Assembly: GCA_013388855.1 (NCBI GenBank)
Contig: JACAEM010000011.1
Span: 1 to 64,000 of the forward strand
DNA length: 64,000 bases
Reading direction: 5' to 3'
From: Chloroflexota bacterium
Lineage (GTDB): Bacteria; Chloroflexota; Anaerolineae; Anaerolineales; Villigracilaceae
Positions 34,824 through 42,834 of this stretch are shown here, in pieces. Each line of letters begins with the position of its first letter. Position 1 is the stretch's first letter. The notes under the pieces were generated by a model. It had not been told where the DNA came from, searched no databases, and worked only from the letters and a program-made list of their open reading frames with translations. Made by a program: the position numbers and the translations under genes.

Positions 34824-36276
34824 CTATGGGGGTGGAATATACGCTGCAGTTGGGGTAGCAAAAACAGGCGGATTATCTGTATAAGGCGGTTTAGATCCTC
34901 TTTTAATTTCTGCTATTGTTCTCAAAGCATCATCTTTTTGCTCACTAGAAGCCAGTTTGGAATCAACGACCTCGTATAAACATTGAATTGCAAGTAAATC
35001 GTTATTGACCATCCAATACGCTTTAGCCAGCGCAAGTTTTATACCATTTGGGTTTCCACCCTCAGCTTCTACAAGGCTAATAGCCATACCAAAGAAATCA
35101 ATACTTTGAGAGTAATTACCTAAGAAAAAGTATACATTTCCCAACCCCGTGTAGGCAGATGCTGTCTCTTTTTTTTTGTAGGGATTTTTCGTAGCTATAT
35201 CTTGCTTGCTCATATTGTTTATTAGAATAGAAGTAATTCCCCATCGCTATATATGTTGCATAATAATCGGGGTCGATTTCCACTGCCTTATCATAGTCGT
35301 TCAAGGCTAAATCACCTTGAGAAATTGAAGCGTAAGCACGACCACGCATTACATATAAAACAGCCAACGTTCTTCGTAACGCCAAATCCTGCTCAGTTAA
35401 AGCTGGCGCGGGCTTCAGTTCTGGCTCCAACGTTTTTATTGCGACAGAAAACTCATTTATGGCAGATGTAAATCCCTGCGGGGTTTGATCTTTAGTTAAA
35501 TAGATATATCCTAACGCAAAAGTAGAAAGAGCAGTTGTACGAACAGAAAATTGGGTTGGCAGATTGCTGAGTTCCACATTTTGGAAATCAGCCTGAATAA
35601 CGTCTTCGTCTACCGAGTTTGGTAAAATCTCAGATTTTGTAAAAATTAGGTAAGGTCGAATATTTTCTGGTGAAGACTTGTTGACATCTCCCCAAATAAC
35701 AAGCATCGCATTGTTTTTCTGCCCAACTCTTATTGCTTCCGTTTTGTCTTTAAGACCACAGATTCTTTCAACAACAATTCTTTCATGAGTATTGGAAAGA
35801 TCAATTCTTGTTCTTAAATTACGAGCCGCCTGATCTGCAAGATCTTTGCTGTTTTCGGTCAATATTCCGCCTTCTCTAAAATCTGCGACAAGGATTCCGA
35901 ATTGATCATCTGAAAAAGGTTGTGGAAGATGCAAGCAAGGTTTAGTTATTAGAATTATCCCGATGTAAATATATGCGACAATATTTAAGCTTAACAGAAT
36001 AGTTGCCCCATTTCTTTGTGTTGAAGAATAAGCATACCTAATTATTTTTTTCTCGTCCTCAACCTTCTCCTTTTTCTTTGTCAACACATAAATACAAATT
36101 ATCACGACAAGTATAGAAACTAAGTAAAAAATAACTGAAATTACAGATTTTAGATTGGACAACAACGCAATTTGGCTTATAAAAACAACGACCTGTAATA
36201 TTGCTACTACAATAGTTGCCAAGGATGACCATTCCTCAAAACGATTCTTTGGTTGTTGACCATTTGACGAAGTCAT
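34824..36276 (-). CDS. Membrane protein with TPR repeats, embedded between hsdM and hsdS (frame break at an A9 tract)
   Basis: The ATG at 36274-36276 overlaps the hsdM stop codon (ATGA). Three or four TM segments occupy the first ~125 residues. A FlgO/TolB-like alpha/beta region (FGILVADFREGG...AMLVIWGDVNKS) and TPRs (DLALNDYDKAVEIDPDYYATYIAMGNYFYSNKQYEQARYSYEKSL) follow. The frame then breaks at nine A residues (35169-35177, T on the plus strand). Unshifted, it stops at 35116. Reading one A fewer continues as QKKETASAYTGLGNVYFFLGNYSQSIDFF and on to 34824. The gene is AT-richer than hsdM and hsdS. Its position suggests accessory cargo of the RM operon. Confidence 0.7.
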
Positions 36277-38042
36277 ATTAGCCTCCGTAATTCTTTTATC
36301 TCGTCCAACATCACACTCTCCAACCGCGCCAAACGTTCCAGCGTTACAGCGGGCCTCTCGTGATAGGCGGCGTCCGCGTCCACCTGGCGGTAGCGGCTGG
36401 CGGAGAGGTCGTATTTATTCGCTTTCACCTGCTCCTTCGCCACCCAAAACTGGCGGGTCAGGCGGTCGAGTTCGGATTGTGGATTGGAGATTTGAGATTC
36501 GAGTTCAGATAATCGCGCCTGCGCGGCGGAGAGTTCGCCCTCACCCGACCCTTCGGGTCGACCTCTCCCGAGGGGAGAGGTGGTATTGCTCCCTTCTCCC
36601 TGCGGGAGAAGGGCTGGGGATGAGGGAGAAACCACCGACTCAAACATCAACCGATTGATTTCTTCATGTAATTTCAGCCGTTCGGCTTTGAGCGGAGTCA
36701 ACTGTCGGCGTAGGTCAGCGATCCGTTTGGCGCGAGCAGATTGAAAGTCCGCGTTGAAGCGGTTCTTCCAACATTCCAAAATATCGGGGATGTCATTCTC
36801 ATCCACTTTCGTCCGCTTATCGTCCAGCGAAAAACCATCGTGCTCCATGTCGTAGAACCAGATGTCCTTGGTCTGCGCGCCCTTTGTAAAAAGAAGCACC
36901 GCCGTGCTCACACCCGCATACGGCTTGAAGACGCCCGAAGGCATCGAGACCACACCGTCCAGCCGATTCTCTTCGATGATGCGCTTGCGCACCTCCACAT
37001 GGGCGCGGCTCGAACCGAACAACACGCCATCGGGCACGATCACCGCCGCCCGTCCGCCCATATCCAGCGCGCGCAGGATCAAATGCAGGAAGAGCAGTTC
37101 GCTTTTGGTGGTGTCCGATGGCAGATCGGGGTGGACATCGCCCTTATCCACGGCGCCTTTGAAGGGCGGGTTCATCAAAATGACATCGAACTCGCCCGCG
37201 CCGTCATAGCCCTTGGACAAGGTGTCCATATAAAAGAACTGCGGCGACTGAATGCCGTGCAGCATCAGGTTCATCGAGCCGATGCGCAGCATGGTCATAC
37301 CTGAGTCGTTGTCGAAGCCGCGCAGGTATTTTTTGCCCTTCATGAACTTGCGCGCGTCGTCCTGCAACTGGTCGCCGATGAGATGATGCGCCATGCCGTC
37401 CGCGTCATATTCAAGGATGTTTTTGGACGTGGCTTTCTCCAAAATGTGCTGATGCGCGTTGATCAGAAATCCGCCCGTGCCCGCGGCAAGGTCGCCGATG
37501 CGTTCCTTCGGCTTCGGGTCGAGCATCTGCACCATCATGCGGATGATGTGGCGCGGCGTGCGGAACTGTCCATTGCGTCCCGCGATGCTCAAATGACTGA
37601 GCAGGTACTCGTACAGGTCGCCCTGCACATCCTAGTTCTGCTGGCTGATCTCCATCTGGTCGATCAACTTACACGCCTCGATCAACAGACTGGGCTTGTT
37701 GATCTTGTACTCGGCGGTCTTCATGTACTCGCCGAAGGAATTCTCCTCATCTGCCAATTTGGATAGATTGGGGAAGACCTCTTTCTTAAGATGACTCAGC
37801 GCCTCCTCCGCCTTGAACTGAGTCCAATGACTCCAACGCATCTCCTTCGGGATTTTGGGCTGGTACCGTTCCCCGCGGCGCTTTGCCTGTCTTTCGGCGG
37901 CATTCTCACGGTCATCCAACCGCTTCAGAAACAACAAATACGAAAACTGCTCGATCGCATCGAGCGGGTTGGTCAATCCCCCCGTCCAGAACTTATCCCA
38001 GAGGGCATCTACTTGTGATCGGAGTTTAGGGTCGGTGAGCAT
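36273..38042 (-). pseudogene. hsdM: Type I DNA methyltransferase subunit hsdM interrupted by an in-frame TAG
   Basis: From the ATG at 38040-38042 (GAGGAT upstream) the frame runs through an HsdM N-terminal helical domain, hits TAG at 37632-37634 after ISQQN, and continues in the same frame as DVQGDLYEYLLSHLSIAGRNGQF. The methyltransferase core is otherwise complete: DLAAGTGGFLI (SAM binding) and MNPPF (catalytic). A CAG to TAG change would explain the break. Translation would yield a 136-aa N-terminal fragment and, if restarted, a ~450-aa C-terminal part. Two palindromic repeats add a Ser/Gly/Pro-rich insert near 36538-36630. Confidence 0.85.
36538..36630. repeat. Two adjacent palindromic repeats read in frame inside hsdM
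   Basis: GACCTCTCCCGAGGGGAGAGG and CTCCCTTCTCCCTGCGGGAGAAGG palindromes sit side by side, flanked by GCCCTCACCCGACCCTTCGGGTC and GGGGATGAGGG. They encode SPSSPALLPQGEGSNTTSPL and following residues, between the methyltransferase core and the C-terminal helical region. Confidence 0.7.
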
Positions 38043-38054
38043 GAATATCCTCAA

Positions 38055-38083
38055 CAGCCTACAAGCCTTAATCTTGTAGGCTG
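38055..38083 (-). promoter_or_regulatory. Hairpin directly upstream of hsdM
   Basis: CAGCCTACAAG (38055-38065) pairs with CTTGTAGGCTG (38073-38083) around a 7-base loop. On the hsdM strand it lies 2 bases before the GAGGAT ribosome binding site and is not followed by a T-run. It could limit read-through from the upstream cassette or hsdM translation. Confidence 0.6.
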
Positions 38084-38124
38084 TTTCTAAAAAAATAATG
38101 AACTTATTATAAAGAAACTTTAAC

Positions 38125-38409
38125 TTAGCCTATCGGTCGCTTAAGCATAATAAGGACTTGATCAGTTATAGAATTACCAGCACCAGCGTGCTTTGAACTA
38201 TCTAACACTACCAAGCTTCTTGTAAGTGCAACCATAGAAACCGGTTCCCATCCATCCTTTGCCAACTTAGAAACTTCTTCCCATGCCTTTCCCCATGAGT
38301 TACCAAGTTTGCCATAATTCATAGTGATAATCATTGAACCTCTTGTTCCTGATGTATCCGTATCAAGGTCAAGAGGAAGAACGATATATTTTGTTTCCCA
38401 TTTTTGCAT
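38125..38409 (-). CDS. DUF4177-like small protein
   Basis: 94 residues. The pattern KWETKYIVLPLD near the start and KLAKDGWEPVSMVAL in the middle resembles DUF4177-type proteins (WEYKVI...LGKEGWELV). AAAGGAG precedes the ATG. It is the last gene of the compact five-gene cassette between hsdR and hsdM, 16 bases after the Nudix gene. Function is unknown; assignment to DUF4177 is tentative. Confidence 0.7.
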   Translation of the reverse strand: MQKWETKYIVLPLDLDTDTSGTRGSMIITMNYGKLGNSWGKAWEEVSKLAKDGWEPVSMVALTRSLVVLDSSKHAGAGNSITDQVLIMLKRPIG

Positions 38410-38425
38410 GGCAATTGCTCCTTTG

Positions 38426-39115
38426 TTAGATTAACCCGTTGAGTTTGGCTCTGGTGTATGCGGCAACAGTGAAGCCATCGGTGATCTCGCCGTCAGCGAT
38501 CATTTTTTCGAGTTCGGGGACAGAAACCCACATCGGATTCTCAATGCCTTCTTCAACCTGCATTTCTCCAACAGAAGCCATACGAGCAAGAAAGAGATTG
38601 ATGGGATTTCCTTCTAGTCCTGTATTGTTATACACAATGCCAAGTTCAAAAATCTCTTCTACTTCGCCGTTAATTTCCTCCCTCACTTCTGTTATTGCAT
38701 GAGTTTTTGCGCTAACACCTGACTTTCCGAAACCGCGTGGAATTTCCCAATGTCGCATACGAGTCGCGTGGCGATAGTGTTGAAAGAGAAGAATTTTTCC
38801 ATCTTTTTCTGGGAGAACAACTACACCTGCGGCACCTCCTTCTAGGTAAGCACGGTTGTATATCCGAATATAACCGTTACGATATCCACCAGGAAATTCG
38901 ACAAGATCCCGCAGCACCAACAAGCTAGGGTCGTCAAGGATAAGACCAATATCTGCCCACGCTTCTGATCCTCCAATCTCTTGAAGGGCTAAACGGCGTT
39001 GTTCTTGCCATTGTGAAACCTCATTCTTATCACCGATAATCTTTATTAGTGCATTGGAATTATCGAAAAGCTCTGGCAGAGAATCTTTGATGGTTTCATA
39101 AGTTTTCATTTTCAT
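38426..39115 (-). CDS. Nudix hydrolase, second of two in the cassette
   Basis: 229 residues from the ATG at 39113-39115 (AGGAG upstream); an ATG at 39145 would overlap the upstream gene. A ~90-residue N-terminal region shared with the other Nudix protein (WADIGLILDDPSLLVLRDLVEFPGG) precedes the Nudix fold. The Nudix box near 128-151 (PRGFGKSGVSAKTHAITEVREEING) keeps the EVxEE metal ligands. Nudix enzymes cleave nucleoside diphosphates linked to another moiety; the substrate here is unknown. The pair of paralogues flanks the 500-aa gene. Confidence 0.85.
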   Translation of the reverse strand: MKMKTYETIKDSLPELFDNSNALIKIIGDKNEVSQWQEQRRLALQEIGGSEAWADIGLILDDPSLLVLRDLVEFPGGYRNGYIRIYNRAYLEGGAAGVVVLPEKDGKILLFQHYRHATRMRHWEIPRGFGKSGVSAKTHAITEVREEINGEVEEIFELGIVYNNTGLEGNPINLFLARMASVGEMQVEEGIENPMWVSVPELEKMIADGEITDGFTVAAYTRAKLNGLI

Positions 39116-39128
39116 GATAAGGGTGCTC

Positions 39129-40631
39129 CTATCCGAGAACTTCATTCCAGTCTATTTCCTTTTTGCTTTGATCGGCATCTCGTGCTATCCCCAGGTCTTG
39201 TTCTTCCAAGAATTTGAAGTGTGGGTCGTCCTTAAGCGCACCTTGGACTTCTCTCCAAATCTCTCTACCATTATTTACCTTGCTTCTCATGAAATTTACA
39301 CTGATACCTAAATCAACATATTCACTAGCCGATATTCTCAGATTTATCGCTATTGGTGCAAGTCCGATAGATACAGGTCCCGATAATGTTTGCACCAAAA
39401 TTCTGGAGGCGTCTGTAGGATCAAGCATAAGTTGCATTAAAGCACCGCCAATGGCTACAACAATCATCATATTCGGCTGCAATCGAGACACTAGTTCACC
39501 AGCACTCTTTTTGGTGTTCGCAATTTTCATATCAGTGATCTTCCGATTTAACTTATTAAATCTTGTTGCGACATCATCGATTTTTTCCGCAAATTCCATA
39601 GGATGTCGTAATAGCGAATTTAGGCTTTGAGTATATTGCTCCCATTCATCGGTATTCCTAATAGTAAGCACATCTGCTAAAGACAAAATATCAAGACCTT
39701 TTAAGTACAAGGCATCATTGAGAATTGCAAACTGCATTCTTTTCAAAGAATCAATAAAATCCTTCACACGATTGTCTCTAAGCAAATTTTGCATGGTGGC
39801 TTGATTTACATCGCCAAGAACCGTTCGATCTGGTGAACCTTTTGGCGTAAATGCATACCGTCCAAATGCGTCTGGCACATTTACGGTATATCGAAGGTCG
39901 AATATCTCTTTCAATTCAGCTGCAAATGGTTTGTTCTTATCGTAATACCCATCGTCGATCTTTGAATTGTCAACACAAACAAACTTCTTATAAAGCTCGT
40001 TACGGACGACATTCTTACCTTGCGATGCAATATCGAAAGTGTAACTTGCAACTTCTATAAGTTTTTTTCTAAAAGCTTCACGATGTCTCTTCGGGATTCT
40101 AAATGCGTTAGTAAGATGCTCTGTTCGATCTGGCATGTTCAAGTTTTGTACATAACTGTGAAATACAGCAGCGATATTCTTAAAATCATCTTCTTGTTTG
40201 CCCCAGTCGAGCCGAACACAAGCAAGTTTTGTATCCTGAATTACATCCATCCACCTATTCCATTTTTCATCACCAATCTCAAAGGTTGGTCTTTGGTCAG
40301 GAGACTCTTCCGTCAGCAAATAGTCAACAATTACTTTTCTTCTCAGCAACTCCTGAAAATTTTTCTTATCATTACCTGAATAGTCATCAACAACTATGGA
40401 GTTATTAAACAAAGCCACGCGATTAACAACCACTTGTGGAGCATAGATAAGAGCACGTCGCCATTCACTTAAGACCGCCTTTTTTCTTCCTTTCCACGAA
40501 ATTAATGGCTTTGCTTGCTTGATCATTCGCCTTAGCGCATTGGTCGGAGCCCATTGGTTATCCAATCCTTGTGGAACAATCGCGCCTGGATTCAATTTAC
40601 CAGCTGTAAGTTTTTCAAATTCGACAGACAT
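39129..40631 (-). CDS. Unknown 500-aa protein, core of the Nudix-flanked cassette
   Basis: 500 residues, no recognised family. Visible features: a basic N-terminal third, a WNRWMDVIQDTKLACVRLDWGK block (about 122-145), Lys/Arg-rich stretches (IPKRHREAFRKKLIEV), a likely helical region around 300-370, and one hydrophobic stretch (about 388-440, MMIVVAIGGALMQLML and SIGLAPIAINLRI) that could be membrane-associated or a buried core. GGAGGATAAC precedes the ATG. The gene is AT-rich relative to the window. Tight spacing to a Nudix gene on each side argues that the three proteins work together. Confidence 0.75.
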   Translation of the reverse strand: MSVEFEKLTAGKLNPGAIVPQGLDNQWAPTNALRRMIKQAKPLISWKGRKKAVLSEWRRALIYAPQVVVNRVALFNNSIVVDDYSGNDKKNFQELLRRKVIVDYLLTEESPDQRPTFEIGDEKWNRWMDVIQDTKLACVRLDWGKQEDDFKNIAAVFHSYVQNLNMPDRTEHLTNAFRIPKRHREAFRKKLIEVASYTFDIASQGKNVVRNELYKKFVCVDNSKIDDGYYDKNKPFAAELKEIFDLRYTVNVPDAFGRYAFTPKGSPDRTVLGDVNQATMQNLLRDNRVKDFIDSLKRMQFAILNDALYLKGLDILSLADVLTIRNTDEWEQYTQSLNSLLRHPMEFAEKIDDVATRFNKLNRKITDMKIANTKKSAGELVSRLQPNMMIVVAIGGALMQLMLDPTDASRILVQTLSGPVSIGLAPIAINLRISASEYVDLGISVNFMRSKVNNGREIWREVQGALKDDPHFKFLEEQDLGIARDADQSKKEIDWNEVLG

Positions 40632-40649
40632 GTTATCCTCCAGATTATG

Positions 40650-41351
40650 CTACATGTTTTTGTACAATGAATATGCCCACAGCGAAAACCAATCGCTGAG
40701 TTGACCCTTTTTCACAATTTGTTCCAACTTCGACATCTTAACCCATCTGTATTTCGATAAACCCTCACCTTTTTCGAGCTTAATTTTCTGTCTATCAGGA
40801 ATTTCAACCAAAAAAACCGCCGTTCCACCTTTCCCTTCTTTGATCTTTGTAAGTAAGGTCAGTTTTGCATTGGAGACTCCTACTTCTTCCTCTAATTCAG
40901 CCCTTGCATTTTTCTCTGCCGATAGACCTGGCTCTCCAAACCCACGTGGGAACTCCCAACTCCAATTTCGGTCTTCATGTCGAAATTTGCGAATCATCAA
41001 AACCTTATCACCTTGAACACACATTAGAACTGAGTTAATTCCTCCACCTTCTGAGCTTTTACGATTGATCCAGCGAATATATCCACCTACCCTTCCATTG
41101 GGAAATTTCTCATCGGGAGGAAACTCGACCATATCGCGTAAAACATAGAACCATTGATCTTCTGCAAGAACTCCAATATCAATCCAACAAGTAGGATTTC
41201 CTTTTTTCTTGAGTTCAGTACGAATTTTTTTCTGTTCAGCAAGGATACGCTTCTTGTCAGTGATAATTTTGATTTCACCCTTTTCACCCTTATTTTCAAA
41301 CAAACCAGGGTTTTGTAACATTAGTTCAAAGTATTTGCCGAGAGAGTTCAT
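40650..41351 (-). CDS. Nudix hydrolase, first of two in the cassette
   Basis: 233 residues. The N-terminal region (CWIDIGVLAEDQWFYVLRDMVEFPPD) is clearly related to that of the second Nudix protein. The Nudix box (PRGFGEPGLSAEKNARAELEEEVGV, about 135-159) retains ELEEEVG. The canonical Arg preceding EL is replaced by Ala. AGGTAGG precedes the ATG. It follows the small membrane gene by 7 bases and precedes the 500-aa gene by 18. Two divergent Nudix enzymes in one operon suggest recognition of, or clearance of, a specific nucleotide derivative. Confidence 0.85.
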   Translation of the reverse strand: MNSLGKYFELMLQNPGLFENKGEKGEIKIITDKKRILAEQKKIRTELKKKGNPTCWIDIGVLAEDQWFYVLRDMVEFPPDEKFPNGRVGGYIRWINRKSSEGGGINSVLMCVQGDKVLMIRKFRHEDRNWSWEFPRGFGEPGLSAEKNARAELEEEVGVSNAKLTLLTKIKEGKGGTAVFLVEIPDRQKIKLEKGEGLSKYRWVKMSKLEQIVKKGQLSDWFSLWAYSLYKNM

Positions 41352-41358
41352 TGAAAAC

Positions 41359-41589
41359 CTACCTTTGTCTATTGTTGAAGGCTTTTTTGCCCAGATGCCA
41401 TAAGAAACTGATTAATACAAAACCGAGAATAACAAAAGGCGAAAATCCCCATATTACAATATTGAATCCCATAACGATAAACCCATCTTTCTCGTTCTGG
41501 GTAATCGTTCTGACTGTTTCTTGCAGAAATGAAACAGCTTTTGATACTGCTCCCCATGGTGTCCATTCTTCCTCGTTTGAATATCTCAT
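41359..41589 (-). CDS. Small single-pass membrane protein at the head of the cassette
   Basis: 76 residues from the second of two adjacent ATGs, placed 5 bases after AGGAGG. A charged N-terminus (MRYSNEEEWTPWGAVSKAVSFL) and an amphipathic helix precede one long hydrophobic segment (about 38-62, GFNIVIWGFSPFVILGFVLISFLW) and a basic tail. It starts just past the hsdR remnant and leads the AT-rich cassette. In defence-type operons such proteins often act at the membrane, but nothing here proves that. Confidence 0.65.
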   Translation of the reverse strand: MRYSNEEEWTPWGAVSKAVSFLQETVRTITQNEKDGFIVMGFNIVIWGFSPFVILGFVLISFLWHLGKKAFNNRQR

Positions 41590-41602
41590 CATATCCTCCT
41601 CA

Positions 41603-41942
41603 TTATATTTTATTACCAATTTCCATAGTCTTCACAAACTCAACCACTTCTTCCACTTCCTTATCCGTAAACCACCGTTCCACCGCATCCGCGCCAAACA
41701 TATCCAGCGGCGGCTCGTACAGGTCGGCGGGGTCGAGATGGCGCTTTTGCAGGAAGACGCTTTGCACCGCGCGCAGGAAGCGAATCTGGTCGGCGGTGTA
41801 GCGATAGTCGGCGATGTAACGCTCGAATTGGCGACGCGCCAATTTTGACCTTGCTGTGGTCGCTCAAGTACCAGCCCGCGCGCTCCAGTTGCGGGTCAAT
41901 CAGTTGTTTGCGGGTTTGGTCTTCGGAGAGTTTGCGGGGCAT
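41603..41942 (-). pseudogene. hsdR: Remnant of the type I restriction subunit hsdR (internal deletion)
   Basis: The ATG at 41940-41942 opens MPRKLSEDQTRKQLIDPQLERAGWYLSDHSKVKI, the usual HsdR N-terminus. It then shifts out of frame at about 41842-41850 and is joined to an HsdR C-terminus: RRQFERYIADYRYTADQIRFLRAVQSVFLQKRHL...LDMFGADAVERWFTDKEVEEVVEFVKTM, ending at 41603. About 34 N-terminal and 79 C-terminal codons remain of an expected ~900. The nuclease and helicase domains are gone, so the system cannot restrict DNA through this gene. Confidence 0.8.
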
Positions 41943-42167
41943 GATCCGATTCCCATTTACAATCGTCCTGCCAATACAACAAGAATACAAGAAAATAACG
42001 CTATACGCAAGGTGCTTTGTGTTACAAAATTGATGTCAAAACCCCTCCACAAAAGAAGGTCTTCCACCTCGCCCTTTTCACCCTGCCTATCTGTAAATCA
42101 AACCTTGCTATTTGATCGGCTCCTCCATTATATATTGGCTATACGATAAAGTAGACCTGCCTTGCGC
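41943..42167. other. Intergenic boundary of the RM island
   Basis: 225 bases between the hsdR remnant and the YgjV/GNAT gene, moderately AT-rich. I see no gene, tRNA or clear attachment site here. Confidence 0.5.
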
Positions 42168-42815
42168 CTACAACTTCTTATCCTGCAAAACCTGCGGCAG
42201 GACATCCCGGGTGTAGTGCGTGCCGTTCAGTCGGAATCCCATCCTCTTCAGGTAAGACTCGTGTCTTGCATTACCCGCATCCGAGACAAAGCGCCGAATG
42301 CCGCGTCGATGGAAGAAGTCCGCGCTTTCATCGAACAGGAACTTTCCCGCGCGAAAATCGCGGTAACCGGGGATCACAAAATCAAGGAAGATATCTGCCT
42401 CCTCGCCACGCGGACGTACAATCAACACCCCCGCCGGGACCATGTTCCGCAGAACAAAGACGACCAGTTGGTCCTCCTTCGGTTTGAACAAATAACTGGG
42501 GAAAAACTCCGCAATCTCTTTCCGATAAAACTCCGCGAAATTCTTCAAGTAACGACTGTCGTGGGAAACCTCCAGCAATTGAAAATAATCCTTTTGAGTC
42601 GTCATCTGCCAAAGATAGTAGATGTCAATGCCGACGATCAAAGTGTTCAATCCCGCCACGGGCGCCGCCCCAATCAGCAAGCCATAGACGGTGAAAAACG
42701 ACGCGCCGATCAGATTGATGATGCGCAAACGCCACAATGACTTCATCATCAGCGAGATCGCCACCAGGATAGAACCGGCATACCCCATCATCTCGAACCA
42801 AAATTGAGTGCCCAT
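42168..42815 (-). CDS. YgjV-like membrane domain fused to a GNAT-like domain
   Basis: 215 residues from the ATG at 42813-42815 (GGGAGG upstream). Three TM segments in the first ~75 residues (MMGYAGSILVAISLMMKSLWRLRIINLIGASFFTVYGLLIGAAP) resemble the YgjV inner-membrane family. The C-terminal ~130 residues are GNAT-like (VPAGVLIVRP, FLDFVIPGYRDFRAGKFLF, GNARHESYLKRMGFRL). Such fusions are uncommon; the acceptor is unknown. It ends about 45 bases away from nothing recognisable downstream and overlaps no other gene. Confidence 0.75.
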   Translation of the reverse strand: MGTQFWFEMMGYAGSILVAISLMMKSLWRLRIINLIGASFFTVYGLLIGAAPVAGLNTLIVGIDIYYLWQMTTQKDYFQLLEVSHDSRYLKNFAEFYRKEIAEFFPSYLFKPKEDQLVVFVLRNMVPAGVLIVRPRGEEADIFLDFVIPGYRDFRAGKFLFDESADFFHRRGIRRFVSDAGNARHESYLKRMGFRLNGTHYTRDVLPQVLQDKKL

Positions 42816-42834
42816 GCAGCCTCCCGATACCTGC

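Noticed and set aside
36538-36630. CRISPR array
   Set aside because: Repeats are palindromic, only two, adjacent and in a coding frame; no spacers or cas genes are present in the window.
37632-37634. Pyrrolysine or suppressed TAG in hsdM
   Set aside because: No pyrrolysine genes are visible, and the neighbouring hsdR deletion makes simple decay more likely; kept only as a check.
41943-42167. tRNA-associated attachment site at the RM island edge
   Set aside because: No tRNA, integrase or direct repeat pair was found at either island border.
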